A stretch of 64,000 nt of DNA, from NCBI GenBank assembly GCA_002708765.1, contig PAPD01000011.1, positions 16,858-80,857 of the forward strand, in the 5' to 3' direction. Below the pieces are notes generated by a model. It saw only the letters and a list, made by a program, of their open reading frames with translations, was not told the origin of the DNA and ran no database searches. The position numbers and the translations under genes were made by a program. This DNA is from Gammaproteobacteria bacterium. Lineage in GTDB: Bacteria; Pseudomonadota; Gammaproteobacteria; Pseudomonadales; Azotimanducaceae. Within the stretch, counting starts at the first letter, position 1; the number at the start of each line of letters is the position of its first letter. This document shows, in pieces, positions 24,199 through 33,383 of the stretch.

Positions 24199-25803
24199 AT
24201 GACTGATAAAAAAATTGAAGAAATGTTAATCGGCAAGGTAAGGCATAATCTGAAAACTCACCTAAATATTATCTGCGGATTTTCTGAGTTGATCCTTGAG
24301 GACCTTGAAGACAATAAAAAAGAAGCCGTCGAATTAGTGGGCTTCGAAGCTAATCTTTCGGAGATTAATTCCTTCGGCGGTTCCATTACCGCATCTATAG
24401 AAAGGTTTCTTGATAAAGAATTTTTTTTGGCAGGTTCGTTAAGAGATCTTCTGAAAAAACAGTCCTTGCATCTTTCAGAAGATATATCTGCCAGTATAGA
24501 AGGAATTGAGAGTCGTATTAAGAAAATCCGTAATGAAGAAAAAGAACAAATCACAGATGAAATTGCCGTTGATCTAGCTCGTATTGAGAATGCTAGTGAA
24601 TTGTTAAAAAAAAATATATCCAGTTTGGTTAAAGAAGACATTGGTTCTCCGGATGATTTGTTAAATGCGGGGTTGGTCTCTGAAGCTGATATAGAAGGGC
24701 TTCAAAATTATAATCTTTTCCTACAAGATGATCTTGAACCTGCGCCTACGAAATATCCGAGCAGAATTCTTGTTGTCGATGATAACCCTGCGAATCTTGA
24801 GTTTCTGAAAAGAAAATTAGCGGCCGTTGGGCATGTGACATTGTTGGCTAGCTCTGGCGAAGAAGCAGAAAAAATGCTGGAGGGTTCGGAGCAGATAGAT
24901 TTGATCTTGCTGGATATTTTGATGCCAGGGGTTTCAGGTTACGAGATTCTTGCTAGGAATATAAAAAGCCTCAAAAAGAGAAATATTCCGGTTCTAATGG
25001 TTTCTTCCCTTGGCGAGCAAGAAACTGTTTATAGGTGCTTGGAGAAAGGTGCCGAGGATTATGTGACAAAGCCAATCAATTTCGTCATTTTGTCCTCCAG
25101 GATAAATTCAGCGTTAGAACGAAAGCATTTGCTTGATAGAGAAGAAGAACATCTGAGAGAAATACAAGAAGAAAAAGAACGATACGAGAATCTGTTGCTG
25201 AATATCCTTCCTCAGCCGATAGCGATGAGAATGAAAGCGGAGGAATACCTAATAGCAGACTATGTCGATGGTTGTTCTATTCTTTTTGCAGATATAGTTG
25301 GGTTTACTAGTCTTGCGGAAAAAATGGGTGCCTCGGAGATAGTAGCTTTATTGAACAAGTTGTTTTCGCACTTTGATGAAGAATGTGAAGTCCTGGGTCT
25401 AGAAAAGATAAAAACAATCGGTGACAACTATATGGCAGCGTCGGGAGTGCCTAACGCAAATCCAGGTCATCCTGCTCTAGCGATTGAAATGGGACTTAGA
25501 ATGCTCGAGTATGTTAAATCTATGGATCCTGTTATGGGTTCTGATCTGGAACTTAGAATAGGAGTGCATTCTGGTTCGGCCGTAGCAGGTGTGATAGGGA
25601 AAAAGAAATTTGTATATGATCTTTGGGGAGATGCAGTAAATACAGCTCAGAGAATGGAAAGCCATGGTATTCCGAATCAGGTTCATGTTTCTGATGCGAC
25701 TGCCAAGCTGGTTGCAGGCAAGTATGAAGTTCGTAGCCTTGGATTAAGAGAAATTAAGGGAAAGGGACTTATGGAAACGTTTATCGCTGATAGACTCGAA
25801 TAG
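24199..25803 (+). CDS. class III adenylate cyclase with receiver domain and degenerate DHp-like N-terminus
   Basis: A 534-residue cytoplasmic signalling protein. Residues about 10-35 (VRHNLKTHLNIICGFSELI) mimic a histidine-kinase H-box with His16, but no ATPase domain follows. A receiver domain spans about 188-305 with phospho-acceptor Asp239 in LLDILMPG and KP at 291-292. A coiled-coil linker (310-335) leads to a class III cyclase domain: metal Asp365 and Asp409, and Lys405 plus Asp474 at the purine-selecting positions, which indicates ATP rather than GTP. Cyclic AMP output controlled by phosphorylation of the receiver is expected. It begins three bases after the CMD selenoprotein candidate and precedes the hybrid kinase by 19 bases, so both are in the same operon. 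Confidence 0.88.
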   Translation: MTDKKIEEMLIGKVRHNLKTHLNIICGFSELILEDLEDNKKEAVELVGFEANLSEINSFGGSITASIERFLDKEFFLAGSLRDLLKKQSLHLSEDISASIEGIESRIKKIRNEEKEQITDEIAVDLARIENASELLKKNISSLVKEDIGSPDDLLNAGLVSEADIEGLQNYNLFLQDDLEPAPTKYPSRILVVDDNPANLEFLKRKLAAVGHVTLLASSGEEAEKMLEGSEQIDLILLDILMPGVSGYEILARNIKSLKKRNIPVLMVSSLGEQETVYRCLEKGAEDYVTKPINFVILSSRINSALERKHLLDREEEHLREIQEEKERYENLLLNILPQPIAMRMKAEEYLIADYVDGCSILFADIVGFTSLAEKMGASEIVALLNKLFSHFDEECEVLGLEKIKTIGDNYMAASGVPNANPGHPALAIEMGLRMLEYVKSMDPVMGSDLELRIGVHSGSAVAGVIGKKKFVYDLWGDAVNTAQRMESHGIPNQVHVSDATAKLVAGKYEVRSLGLREIKGKGLMETFIADRLE

Positions 25804-25822
25804 AAAACTGGGTTATTTTCTT

Positions 25823-28822
25823 ATGCAGATCAGAACTCTTGTATTAATTCTCTCGGCGCTAGGTACTATTCTTGTAGCAGTGGTCGTCGGTTATTTTTCT
25901 TTCAAAAGAGAGCAAGCACAAAGTGACGCAGATATTAGTATGCGTTGGGCGGTTTATTCCAAATCCATCGATCGCGTGGTGGAAGATGCATTCGATCAGA
26001 TGCGGAGACTTGGACCCGAAGGAGAAAGACCTTCTTTCTGGACCTCAGAAAATCTTAGACGCATCGATTTTTCTGGGGAGAGATCTTTCACTCCTGAGCT
26101 CGATAGAAAATTAGAGAATTTTTTTGCCTCCTCCTTAAAGAAAAGCGACATACTTTTTTTTACTGTTATCGATGCTGGAACACTAGATCAGGTAGTGTGC
26201 AAAAAAACACCTTTCGTTCCGGAGTACGATCCTTGCAATGAAGGTTACGATACCCTTTACATTGATGTTGGTTTACCTCTCGATTTTTACAAAATGATTC
26301 TCCATTCCAAAACGTCATGGTCTGGTTACATGCTTCAAACTACTGAGACCGAAGACAGAAACAACTTGGTCTATGCATTCCCGGTCACAGTAGATGGTGG
26401 AATTAAGTTCATTGTTCAAGTGGTTAAAGCGCTTGATCCAGCTATTACGAAATTTTCGGGGGAGATGCGTATTAATGCTGCGATGATTAACATGAAGAGG
26501 GATCCGGAGTTCTACCTAGAATCGCAACCTATGACCTCACAACTTCTAGGTTATGCCTATGATTACGATGCTCTTGGTGTCGAAAATTTAGGGAGGTTGG
26601 CGGAGTCGTATGGGCTTATAAAGTCAGAGGAAAGATCATCTCGTGGCCTTGCGGATCTCGAAATGTTTAGAAACAGTTATATGCTTTTTAATTCTTTGGG
26701 TGTAGAAGCAATGTTTTTCCCCCTATCCCGAGATATTACTTCCCCACTTCAAGGGACCGTAATAGCTTTATACCGCAATGTCGAAGAACTTATTGCAAAA
26801 AAGGAAAGGTACACGGGAAATATGATCGCTGTATCTGTTGCTTCGGTGTTATTCGTTCTTGCTCTTATGTTTTTGATACAGCGTTCGCTTCTGTCTGGTC
26901 TAAGTAGCGCAATTTTTGTACTGAAAGAACTCACCGATGGGAACACGGATGTCGAAATTCGTAGAAAAAACTCTTTTTTTCAAAGTGAAAATGATGAAGT
27001 GGGGAGGCTTGTTTCTGCTCTGTCCGATTATAAGGATAGGCTCCTGGAGCTCGATCTGGTTCGAAAGAGGCAGAGAGAGGAAAAAAAGAAAAGAGATCAC
27101 ACTATTATTCAAAAAATGGGCGTTCTGGCTAACCAGCTGGAAGGAGAAGCACAGATTTTGTTGAGGGACGATATTAACAGAATTGATGAAATGTCTAGAG
27201 ATTCGGCTGTAGAAGAAGGCGATGAATTGATGACAGTTGCCTTTGACAGAATGTCAGACCAGGTTGCTGAGTTGATTCAGGCGAGGACTAAAGAACTGGA
27301 ATCGGCGGTTGCCGAAACGGAGGAAGCAAATCTTGCTAAGAGCAAGTTTTTGGCAAATATGAGCCATGAACTTAGGACTCCTCTAAATGCGATCATAGGT
27401 TACAGTGAATTGTTAGCTGAAGATGCTGAAGATGAAGGCCTGGATTCGATGTTGGAGGACTTGAAAAAGATAAATGATTCCGGCAAACATTTGCTTAGCC
27501 TTATTAACGATATATTAGATATCTCTAAAATAGAAGCAGGCAAGTTGGAGATGTTTGTTTCGGAGTTTGAAGTTAACTCTGTTATCAATATCCTTCGAAG
27601 TGTGGCGGTTCCATTGGCTGAGAAGCAGAGCAATCAGCTTAACTTCGAGATTGCCAGCGACCTTGGCGTGATGAAAAGCGATGAGACAAGGCTGCGACAA
27701 TGTCTATTGAATCTTTTGAGTAATGCGTGCAAGTTTACAGAATCTGGCGAGGTGAAATTAACGGCCGAGGTAGACAATATAAACGGTGATGAGTTTATTG
27801 TTTTTTCCATATCGGATACCGGAATCGGGATGAATCAGGTCCAGCTTGAGAAAGTCTTTAACGAATTCACCCAGGCTGAGGATGATACTACTACTAAGTT
27901 TGGTGGAACAGGTTTAGGCCTGAGCATAACAAAGCAGCTAGTCGAAATGATGAGCGGTTCCATTTCCGCAAGCAGTTCTCCTGGTGAAGGTTCTACCTTC
28001 CGTATAGAAGTCCCCAGGATTGCAGCTAGCAGAGACCATGTGTCTTCCGAAATGAAGACATCGGAATCTATTAATAACGAACGTAATCCGCCATCAAATG
28101 GAAAGAAAAGAGTGTTAGTTATTGATGATGATGAAAAAGTCCATGAGTTGCTTGAAAGAAATCTAGGGAAAGATTATTCACTTTCCTTTGCGAAGGATGG
28201 AGTTCAGGGAATGGAAAAAGTGCGTGCTGATCGGCCAGACCTGATTATTCTCGATGTCTTGATGCCCAGAAAAGATGGTTGGACTGTCCTGGATGAAATG
28301 CAGTCTGACCCTGATTTAAAATCAATTCCCGTAATTATGCTTAGTATGATGGATGATGATGGAAAAGCTTTGCCGCTTGGAGCATCTGCGCATTTTACGA
28401 AACCGGTCGACAAGAAGATTCTAGCTGCCGAAATAACAAAATTATTTGAAGAAGGCACAAAAGGAAGAAAGGTTTTAGTCATCGACGATGATCCCGATGC
28501 GAGAGATCTGATTTCCAGAGCTTTGATCACGGAAGGGTTTAGCGTGTCTCATGCAGCTAATGGGAAAGAAGGGCTTTCTATGCTTTCCGGAGATCTGGAT
28601 CTGATAGTTCTAGATCTTTCCATGCCAGTCATGGATGGCTTCGAGTTTTTGACCCGTTACAACGCCTTAGATGGCAACAAAGATTGTAAAGTCGTCATAT
28701 ATAGTGGGATGGACTTGGATGAAACTTTAAGGTCGACTCTCTCATCGCTTTACGCTGGGTTCGTCGACAAAAAATCCTCAGATATTTCACAGGAGTTGAG
28801 AAAGCTGCTTTCCGAAACATGA
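25823..28822 (+). CDS. hybrid sensor histidine kinase with two receiver domains
   Basis: A 999-residue membrane kinase: one helix at about 5-25, a periplasmic domain of roughly 300 residues with two cysteines near QVVCKKTPFVPEYDPC that could be redox-active, a second helix at about 333-355, then a HAMP-like linker, a HisKA domain with His515 in MSHELRTPLNAI, an ATPase domain (NLLSNACKF, DTGIGM, GTGLGLSI), and two receivers with Asp811 and Asp931. The natural partners are the receiver-cyclase encoded 19 bases upstream and the single-domain regulator encoded convergently right after it. The periplasmic sensor has no family I recognise. Confidence 0.92.
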   Translation: MQIRTLVLILSALGTILVAVVVGYFSFKREQAQSDADISMRWAVYSKSIDRVVEDAFDQMRRLGPEGERPSFWTSENLRRIDFSGERSFTPELDRKLENFFASSLKKSDILFFTVIDAGTLDQVVCKKTPFVPEYDPCNEGYDTLYIDVGLPLDFYKMILHSKTSWSGYMLQTTETEDRNNLVYAFPVTVDGGIKFIVQVVKALDPAITKFSGEMRINAAMINMKRDPEFYLESQPMTSQLLGYAYDYDALGVENLGRLAESYGLIKSEERSSRGLADLEMFRNSYMLFNSLGVEAMFFPLSRDITSPLQGTVIALYRNVEELIAKKERYTGNMIAVSVASVLFVLALMFLIQRSLLSGLSSAIFVLKELTDGNTDVEIRRKNSFFQSENDEVGRLVSALSDYKDRLLELDLVRKRQREEKKKRDHTIIQKMGVLANQLEGEAQILLRDDINRIDEMSRDSAVEEGDELMTVAFDRMSDQVAELIQARTKELESAVAETEEANLAKSKFLANMSHELRTPLNAIIGYSELLAEDAEDEGLDSMLEDLKKINDSGKHLLSLINDILDISKIEAGKLEMFVSEFEVNSVINILRSVAVPLAEKQSNQLNFEIASDLGVMKSDETRLRQCLLNLLSNACKFTESGEVKLTAEVDNINGDEFIVFSISDTGIGMNQVQLEKVFNEFTQAEDDTTTKFGGTGLGLSITKQLVEMMSGSISASSSPGEGSTFRIEVPRIAASRDHVSSEMKTSESINNERNPPSNGKKRVLVIDDDEKVHELLERNLGKDYSLSFAKDGVQGMEKVRADRPDLIILDVLMPRKDGWTVLDEMQSDPDLKSIPVIMLSMMDDDGKALPLGASAHFTKPVDKKILAAEITKLFEEGTKGRKVLVIDDDPDARDLISRALITEGFSVSHAANGKEGLSMLSGDLDLIVLDLSMPVMDGFEFLTRYNALDGNKDCKVVIYSGMDLDETLRSTLSSLYAGFVDKKSSDISQELRKLLSET

Positions 28823-29194
28823 TCAGTTATTTTTTTTGACCAGATTCTCTATTTTTTCTAGCAGTCGTTTGAAATCGACAGGTTTGGTATCGAAATCGTC
28901 CGCTCCTACATCGAATGCTTTTTGTCTGTCTTGCTCAAGGGCGTGCGCTGTTAAGGCGATTATGGGGATATGTTCTGTATCTGGGTTCTCTTTTGCTTTT
29001 TTTGTTGCTTCCCAACCATCCATTATTGGTAGACCTATGTCCATGAGCACAAGATCAGGTTTTACGGAGGCGAGCTTTTCCAGGCCCTCGACGCCGTCTT
29101 CTGCGAACTCTATCGAATAGCCTTTTTTTATAAGACGCCTGGATAGCATATCTCTGTTAAGTTCGTTGTCTTCTACTATAAGTATCGTTGTCAT
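28823..29194 (-). CDS. single-domain response regulator (DivK/CheY-like)
   Basis: A 123-residue stand-alone receiver domain: acidic pocket VEDN at the N-terminus, Asp52 in LVLMDIGLPIMDGW as phospho-acceptor, Thr in ALTAHAL and Lys in DTKPVD. There is no output domain, so it works as a phosphate shuttle or sink or by protein contact. Its stop codon directly abuts the stop of the hybrid kinase on the other strand, and that kinase is the most likely donor. A strong inverted repeat lies 13 bases before its start codon. Confidence 0.92.
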   Translation of the reverse strand: MTTILIVEDNELNRDMLSRRLIKKGYSIEFAEDGVEGLEKLASVKPDLVLMDIGLPIMDGWEATKKAKENPDTEHIPIIALTAHALEQDRQKAFDVGADDFDTKPVDFKRLLEKIENLVKKNN

Positions 29195-29206
29195 GTTTTT
29201 CTAAAA

Positions 29207-29238
29207 GCATTTCTTTGAGTGGTAAGGTAAAGAAATGC
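29207..29238. repeat. 10-bp inverted repeat upstream of the response regulator
   Basis: GCATTTCTTT (29207-29216) and AAAGAAATGC (29229-29238) are exact reverse complements separated by 12 bases. On the minus strand the hairpin is followed by TTTT, so it may be a weak terminator for the upstream LLM unit; it could also be an operator for the regulator gene. Confidence 0.5.
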
Positions 29239-29312
29239 CAAGCTACTTTCAAGCCGATTCTTTGAAGCGGATCGCAGAAAAGAAAGAAGTGATGTTTCTC
29301 TAAAGGTTTGAT

Positions 29313-30296
29313 TTATTTCGTAGAGGATATCGCAGCTTCCATAGTTTCAACCGCTACTTTATTTCGATCTTCACCCCAAGGCATAGGCATTAAGATCGAG
29401 TGATCGACTCCTGCTTCTGCATAGGATGAGACAAATTGTTTTACCTCTGAAGGTGACCCGATAAAATCTATCGCTTGAATCATTTCCTCAGAAATAGCAG
29501 CCAGGGCTCCTTCCCTGTCCCGATTTCTCTGTTTTTCTCTGAGCTCCGAACCCTCGTCAGCAAAACCCGCCTCGCTAAACATTCGCGCGTACCCATCAGC
29601 CATTGCATAGTTGAACAAGTCTCTTCTCGCTGAACTCTGAGCTTTTTCAAAGTCGGTAACTGACGCGTGCACGTAAGCATAGATCTTCGCGTTGCCTCCT
29701 TCTCTGACTCGTTTGATCGAAGGTTCTACATGCGTTGCCGGGAGATAATTCAGCAATACGCCATCAGCGATTTCTCCAGCTAGTTTTAACATCTGTGGGT
29801 TCAGGGCAGCCATTATGATCTTTGGTTTTTTTTCTACCGGTTTTATTCCTAACCTAAATTTTTTTGTGCTGAAGTAATCTCCTTCAAAGTTAACCTGCTC
29901 GCCTGAAAAACATTCACGAAGCAACGCGACGTACTCTCTCATTAGTCGAATAGGTTTTTCAGCCGCATCTATTCCGTGCTGTGTTAAAATTCCGGGAGCT
30001 GAAACTCCGACGCCTAATAGTGTGTTAACTTCGGGGTTCAGTGCTTGAAGTGATGCTGCTGACATGGCAGCGAGAGTAGGTGACCGAAGCTGAATAGGTA
30101 TAATGCCAGTACCTAAATCTAGTTTGGGTGCAGCCATGGAAGCAGCACCCAGAAGTGTAAAAGCATCAGTTCCGGTGGCTTCTACAGTCCAGAAAGATTC
30201 GAAACCTAGTTCTTGGGCTTGCATTGCCACACCCGGAGCTTTCTTGGTTCCTAACACCCCCAGACTCCCAAAGGTGACGCCCATTTCAGTTTTCAT
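29313..30296 (-). CDS. LLM-class flavin-dependent oxidoreductase
   Basis: A 327-residue luciferase-like TIM-barrel protein using FMN or F420. Landmarks are ELGFESFWTVEATGTDAF at the first strands, LDLGTGIIPIQLRSPTLAAM (the cis-peptide region of the family) and LAGEIADGVLLNYLP near the end. It is the last gene of a minus-strand series with a VOC protein and an MFS transporter. Its substrate is unknown. It is one of five LLM paralogues in the window, all different enough to have separate roles. Confidence 0.87.
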   Translation of the reverse strand: MKTEMGVTFGSLGVLGTKKAPGVAMQAQELGFESFWTVEATGTDAFTLLGAASMAAPKLDLGTGIIPIQLRSPTLAAMSAASLQALNPEVNTLLGVGVSAPGILTQHGIDAAEKPIRLMREYVALLRECFSGEQVNFEGDYFSTKKFRLGIKPVEKKPKIIMAALNPQMLKLAGEIADGVLLNYLPATHVEPSIKRVREGGNAKIYAYVHASVTDFEKAQSSARRDLFNYAMADGYARMFSEAGFADEGSELREKQRNRDREGALAAISEEMIQAIDFIGSPSEVKQFVSSYAEAGVDHSILMPMPWGEDRNKVAVETMEAAISSTK

Positions 30297-30362
30297 AGGA
30301 TTCTCCGAGGCTAGTAAGACTCACAAAATTTATTCTGATTTACTGAACTATTTCTATATTTT

Positions 30363-30902
30363 TTAGCTCGGTAATTCCGCCATTGATCTGAGCGGTTTCG
30401 TTCCATCCCATGTATCAGCGGCTTTTTTTATCAGGCCAAATAAACCTACTATTCCTTCATTTCGCTCAATTAATTCGATCATATTGCCAGACACCTCCGC
30501 TGTGTCAAAGTAGCAGATATTAGTGTTTGTCCCCATATCCATGGCGATCTCGTATTTTTTTTCTAGCGCAGATTTGTCCGCTTCATAATCATCAGACCAT
30601 ATTCCGATATGATGAAAGCCAGTTTTTTCAGGAGAGATAAGGTCGTGGTAGACATTGGCCTCCCTTGATTTTACTTCAATTAGTTCTATCTGGCCTTCCT
30701 TGCTCTGAGCCCAGGCGAGCCTCATCTGTAATGTTCCATTTCCACCTCTATACCTGAATCCTTCATAATCTTCGGAATTCATTTCGTTAAGGAAAAATGG
30801 ACCGACTCCCAGATCGTTCGCCCAGAATTCTGCTGCTTCTTCAAGCTTGGGTACGTGCCAGGCATACTGAAAAGGGGCTCCCGGAGCGCTCAATTTAATC
30901 AT
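30363..30902 (-). CDS. VOC-family (glyoxalase/dioxygenase fold) protein
   Basis: A 179-residue vicinal-oxygen-chelate protein. The N-terminal FQYAWHVPKLEEAAEFWANDLGV is the typical first beta-alpha-beta module with a metal-ligand His16, and HHIGIWSDDYEADKSALE is the second module with another His. A Glu in NMIELIERN completes a plausible metal site. It may be a dioxygenase, an epimerase or a binding protein. It lies between an LLM oxidoreductase and an MFS transporter on the same strand, so a shared substrate is likely but unproven. Confidence 0.82.
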   Translation of the reverse strand: MIKLSAPGAPFQYAWHVPKLEEAAEFWANDLGVGPFFLNEMNSEDYEGFRYRGGNGTLQMRLAWAQSKEGQIELIEVKSREANVYHDLISPEKTGFHHIGIWSDDYEADKSALEKKYEIAMDMGTNTNICYFDTAEVSGNMIELIERNEGIVGLFGLIKKAADTWDGTKPLRSMAELPS

Positions 30903-31031
30903 CTCTATCTCGCTTTTAAGTTTGCTTTTGTTATGTTGATTATATGGCTAAAAAGTTATCGGTATAAACACCAAAAATAATACTTGTTCACGCTGGTTAT
31001 TCATCTTTGTATTCCCTGAGAAAACAATTTT

Positions 31032-32360
31032 TTACTCTTCTTTCGCCCATTTTTCGGTATTTTTCATTGTAATCGCATAGTGTTTTCTTCCTTTTTGGAG
31101 GAGCAACACCCCGATAATTCCGAAGAAACAGGTCATTGTGATCATTGAATAACGGACTCCTTCTGGTCCCGGGAAGATATATTCGTTGAATGCCCCGGCG
31201 AGCGGTGGACCGAACATCATTCCGGTAGCACCGGTAAGCATGTAAATTGCGGCAACTCGGGCCCGCAGATGTGGGGGGGTTATTACCGGCAGCGCTCCTG
31301 CGGCTATACCGAAGGGAGAATTTACTGCGGCGAGTGCGGGGGCATAGAAAATGAAGGCCCATAGAGGAGATGGAGCAACTTGGATTATAAGGACAGCTGG
31401 AATGGTGGCTATTCCACCGAGCATACCTGCAGTTATATTGGCGTCACGGTAACCTTTGTTACTTAAAACTTTCGCAATGTAGGCTGCAAGAAAAGGTCCC
31501 AAAGGCCCGAAAAAAATAAAAATCCAGCCGAAGATCTGGGACGCTTCGGCAGCGTTCATATTGTGAACTCTGACAAAGAAGGTAATGCTCCAGAAAACAA
31601 AGGCGTAACCGGTCAACACCAGGGAGAGGTTTCCGAGATGATGGAAAATAATGGTCTTGAAGTTTTGTCTGTAAAAATCCAGTAAGTCTTCTGTATCACT
31701 TAGTGATTCCGAAGTTCGTTGAAAGGGTCTGCGCGCTGGTTCACGTATTACAAGAATCATTAATGATAGAAATATGCCTGGTAATCCGAGATATAGGAAG
31801 GTCTGTTGCCATGGCGCCAGCTCGCCTACAAGAGGAAGCACAAGAGGGGGTGATTCTCCAACGATTTCCAGGACCAATCCTCCGATAACGAAAGCGATCC
31901 CGGTACCAATTATCGGGCCAGCCTGGAAAATACTTATAGCTAAAGGTACGTCTTCTCTAGGAAAATAATCGCCTAGCAAAGAAGTAGTAGTGGGCGATAG
32001 AGTTGCCTCACCAATCCCTACGCCTATTCTAGCTAAAAATATTTCCCAGTAATTCTTGGTCAGACCGCAGGCCATGGTCATGAAAGACCACACGAATATT
32101 CCGATAGCAATGATATGTTTTCTGCTTTTTTTATCTGCCATTGCCGCGATTGGTATGGCTGCAAACGCATAAAAAAGGGCGAAGACCCCATAGAGCCAGC
32201 CAATTTCGGTATCTCCGACACCCAGGTCCTTCTGCATTGGCTCAACCACGATGGCTACAACTTGGCGATCGATAAATGCGACCAGTGATGCAATAATCAG
32301 GACAAATACGACAAACCAGGCATACCGCCTTGAAGGGTAAGGGGGAGAGTTTTTGGTCAT
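31032..32360 (-). CDS. MFS transporter, spinster-like
   Basis: A 442-residue transporter with about twelve membrane helices. The N-terminus YAWFVVFVLIIASLVAFIDR, with Asp-Arg at the end of helix 1, and GWLYGVFALFYAFAAIPIAA followed by MADKKSRKHII are typical of the spinster/sphingolipid-transporter-like branch common in bacteria that use hydrophobic acids. It leads a minus-strand series with the VOC and LLM genes and diverges from the SDR at 32468. Substrate unknown. Confidence 0.88.
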   Translation of the reverse strand: MTKNSPPYPSRRYAWFVVFVLIIASLVAFIDRQVVAIVVEPMQKDLGVGDTEIGWLYGVFALFYAFAAIPIAAMADKKSRKHIIAIGIFVWSFMTMACGLTKNYWEIFLARIGVGIGEATLSPTTTSLLGDYFPREDVPLAISIFQAGPIIGTGIAFVIGGLVLEIVGESPPLVLPLVGELAPWQQTFLYLGLPGIFLSLMILVIREPARRPFQRTSESLSDTEDLLDFYRQNFKTIIFHHLGNLSLVLTGYAFVFWSITFFVRVHNMNAAEASQIFGWIFIFFGPLGPFLAAYIAKVLSNKGYRDANITAGMLGGIATIPAVLIIQVAPSPLWAFIFYAPALAAVNSPFGIAAGALPVITPPHLRARVAAIYMLTGATGMMFGPPLAGAFNEYIFPGPEGVRYSMITMTCFFGIIGVLLLQKGRKHYAITMKNTEKWAKEE

Positions 32361-32467
32361 CTATCAGGTCCTGACGGTTTGAGTCGGCTAATTTCGCAGT
32401 AAAAGCCTTAGAAAAGCAAGGGGTTATTCTGTTTTAATAGGGCACAAGATTTTAAAAGGGAATAGAA

Positions 32468-33298
32468 ATGAGTGGAAGGCTAGAAGGAAAAGTAGCGGTA
32501 ATCACTGGTGCGGCGAGCGGGTTCGGAGCTGGTGCCGCGAAAAGGTTTGTTGAGGAAGGCGCGAAGGTGATTTTGGGCGATATTCAGGATGATGCGGGAA
32601 GCAGGATTGCTGAGGAACTTGGACAATCTGCAATTTATGTGCATTGCGATGTGACTCAGGAAGAAGAAGTAGCAAGTATGGTGGATGCCGCTCTAGACAA
32701 TTTTGGGCAATTAGATGTGATGTACAATAACGCTGGTGTGGTTGGGGCCGTGGGCCCGATAGCGACCACCCCGGCGGAGGAATGGAATCGAACTGTTGAT
32801 ATTCATTTGAATGGATGCTTTTACGGTTGCAAACATGCGGCGAGAGTTATGATTCCTCGAGGAATGGGTTCAATTGTTAGCATGTCTTCAACAGCCGGAA
32901 TCAATGGCGGCCTAGGTCCCCATGCTTATACTGCTGCTAAGCATGCGATAATTGGAATTACTAAGAGTGTTGCCTGTGAGTTAGCTCAGCATGGAATTAG
33001 GGCCAACTGTATATCTCCAGCCGGAATGGCCACACCTATGGTAGCGGCTACGTTTGGCGATCACACTGACTTAGAAGCTACTAGAGAAGCCCTGGCTCAG
33101 GCATCTCCGCTTAAAGGTCGCCCTGGTCTGCCTGAAGATGTGGTTAATGCAGCTCTTTGGCTCGCTAGTGATGAATCCGGTTATACAACCGGATTAACTT
33201 TAACAACGGATGCCGGTCAGACTATCGGGAGTTCGAACGGCACTCCTTTTCATGAATACCAACCTTTTATGGCTGAAGCTGGTAAAAGAGGAGTCTAG
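32468..33298 (+). CDS. short-chain dehydrogenase/reductase
   Basis: A 276-residue classical SDR: cofactor loop TGAASGFGAGAA, Asp at the end of strand 2 (ILGDIQDD), which favours NAD, NNAG at strand 4, and the catalytic Ser-Tyr-Lys set in SMSSTAGI and YTAAKHA. It oxidises or reduces a secondary alcohol/ketone. It is a monocistronic plus-strand gene between two MFS transporter units. AAAAGGGAA lies immediately before the ATG as a reasonable ribosome binding site. Substrate not inferable. Confidence 0.92.
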   Translation: MSGRLEGKVAVITGAASGFGAGAAKRFVEEGAKVILGDIQDDAGSRIAEELGQSAIYVHCDVTQEEEVASMVDAALDNFGQLDVMYNNAGVVGAVGPIATTPAEEWNRTVDIHLNGCFYGCKHAARVMIPRGMGSIVSMSSTAGINGGLGPHAYTAAKHAIIGITKSVACELAQHGIRANCISPAGMATPMVAATFGDHTDLEATREALAQASPLKGRPGLPEDVVNAALWLASDESGYTTGLTLTTDAGQTIGSSNGTPFHEYQPFMAEAGKRGV

Positions 33299-33383
33299 TT
33301 CTCGAAAAATTAAAGCATAGATCAATTAAGTGAGCCGCACGAGCGATCGATTCTGGTGGGGGTCTCGGTCGCTGGCTTTGCCG

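Noticed and set aside
30997-31362. Minus-strand open frame overlapping the spinster-like transporter.
   Set aside because: It is a shifted frame of the transporter gene and is rich in Arg and Ser as expected of a shadow frame.
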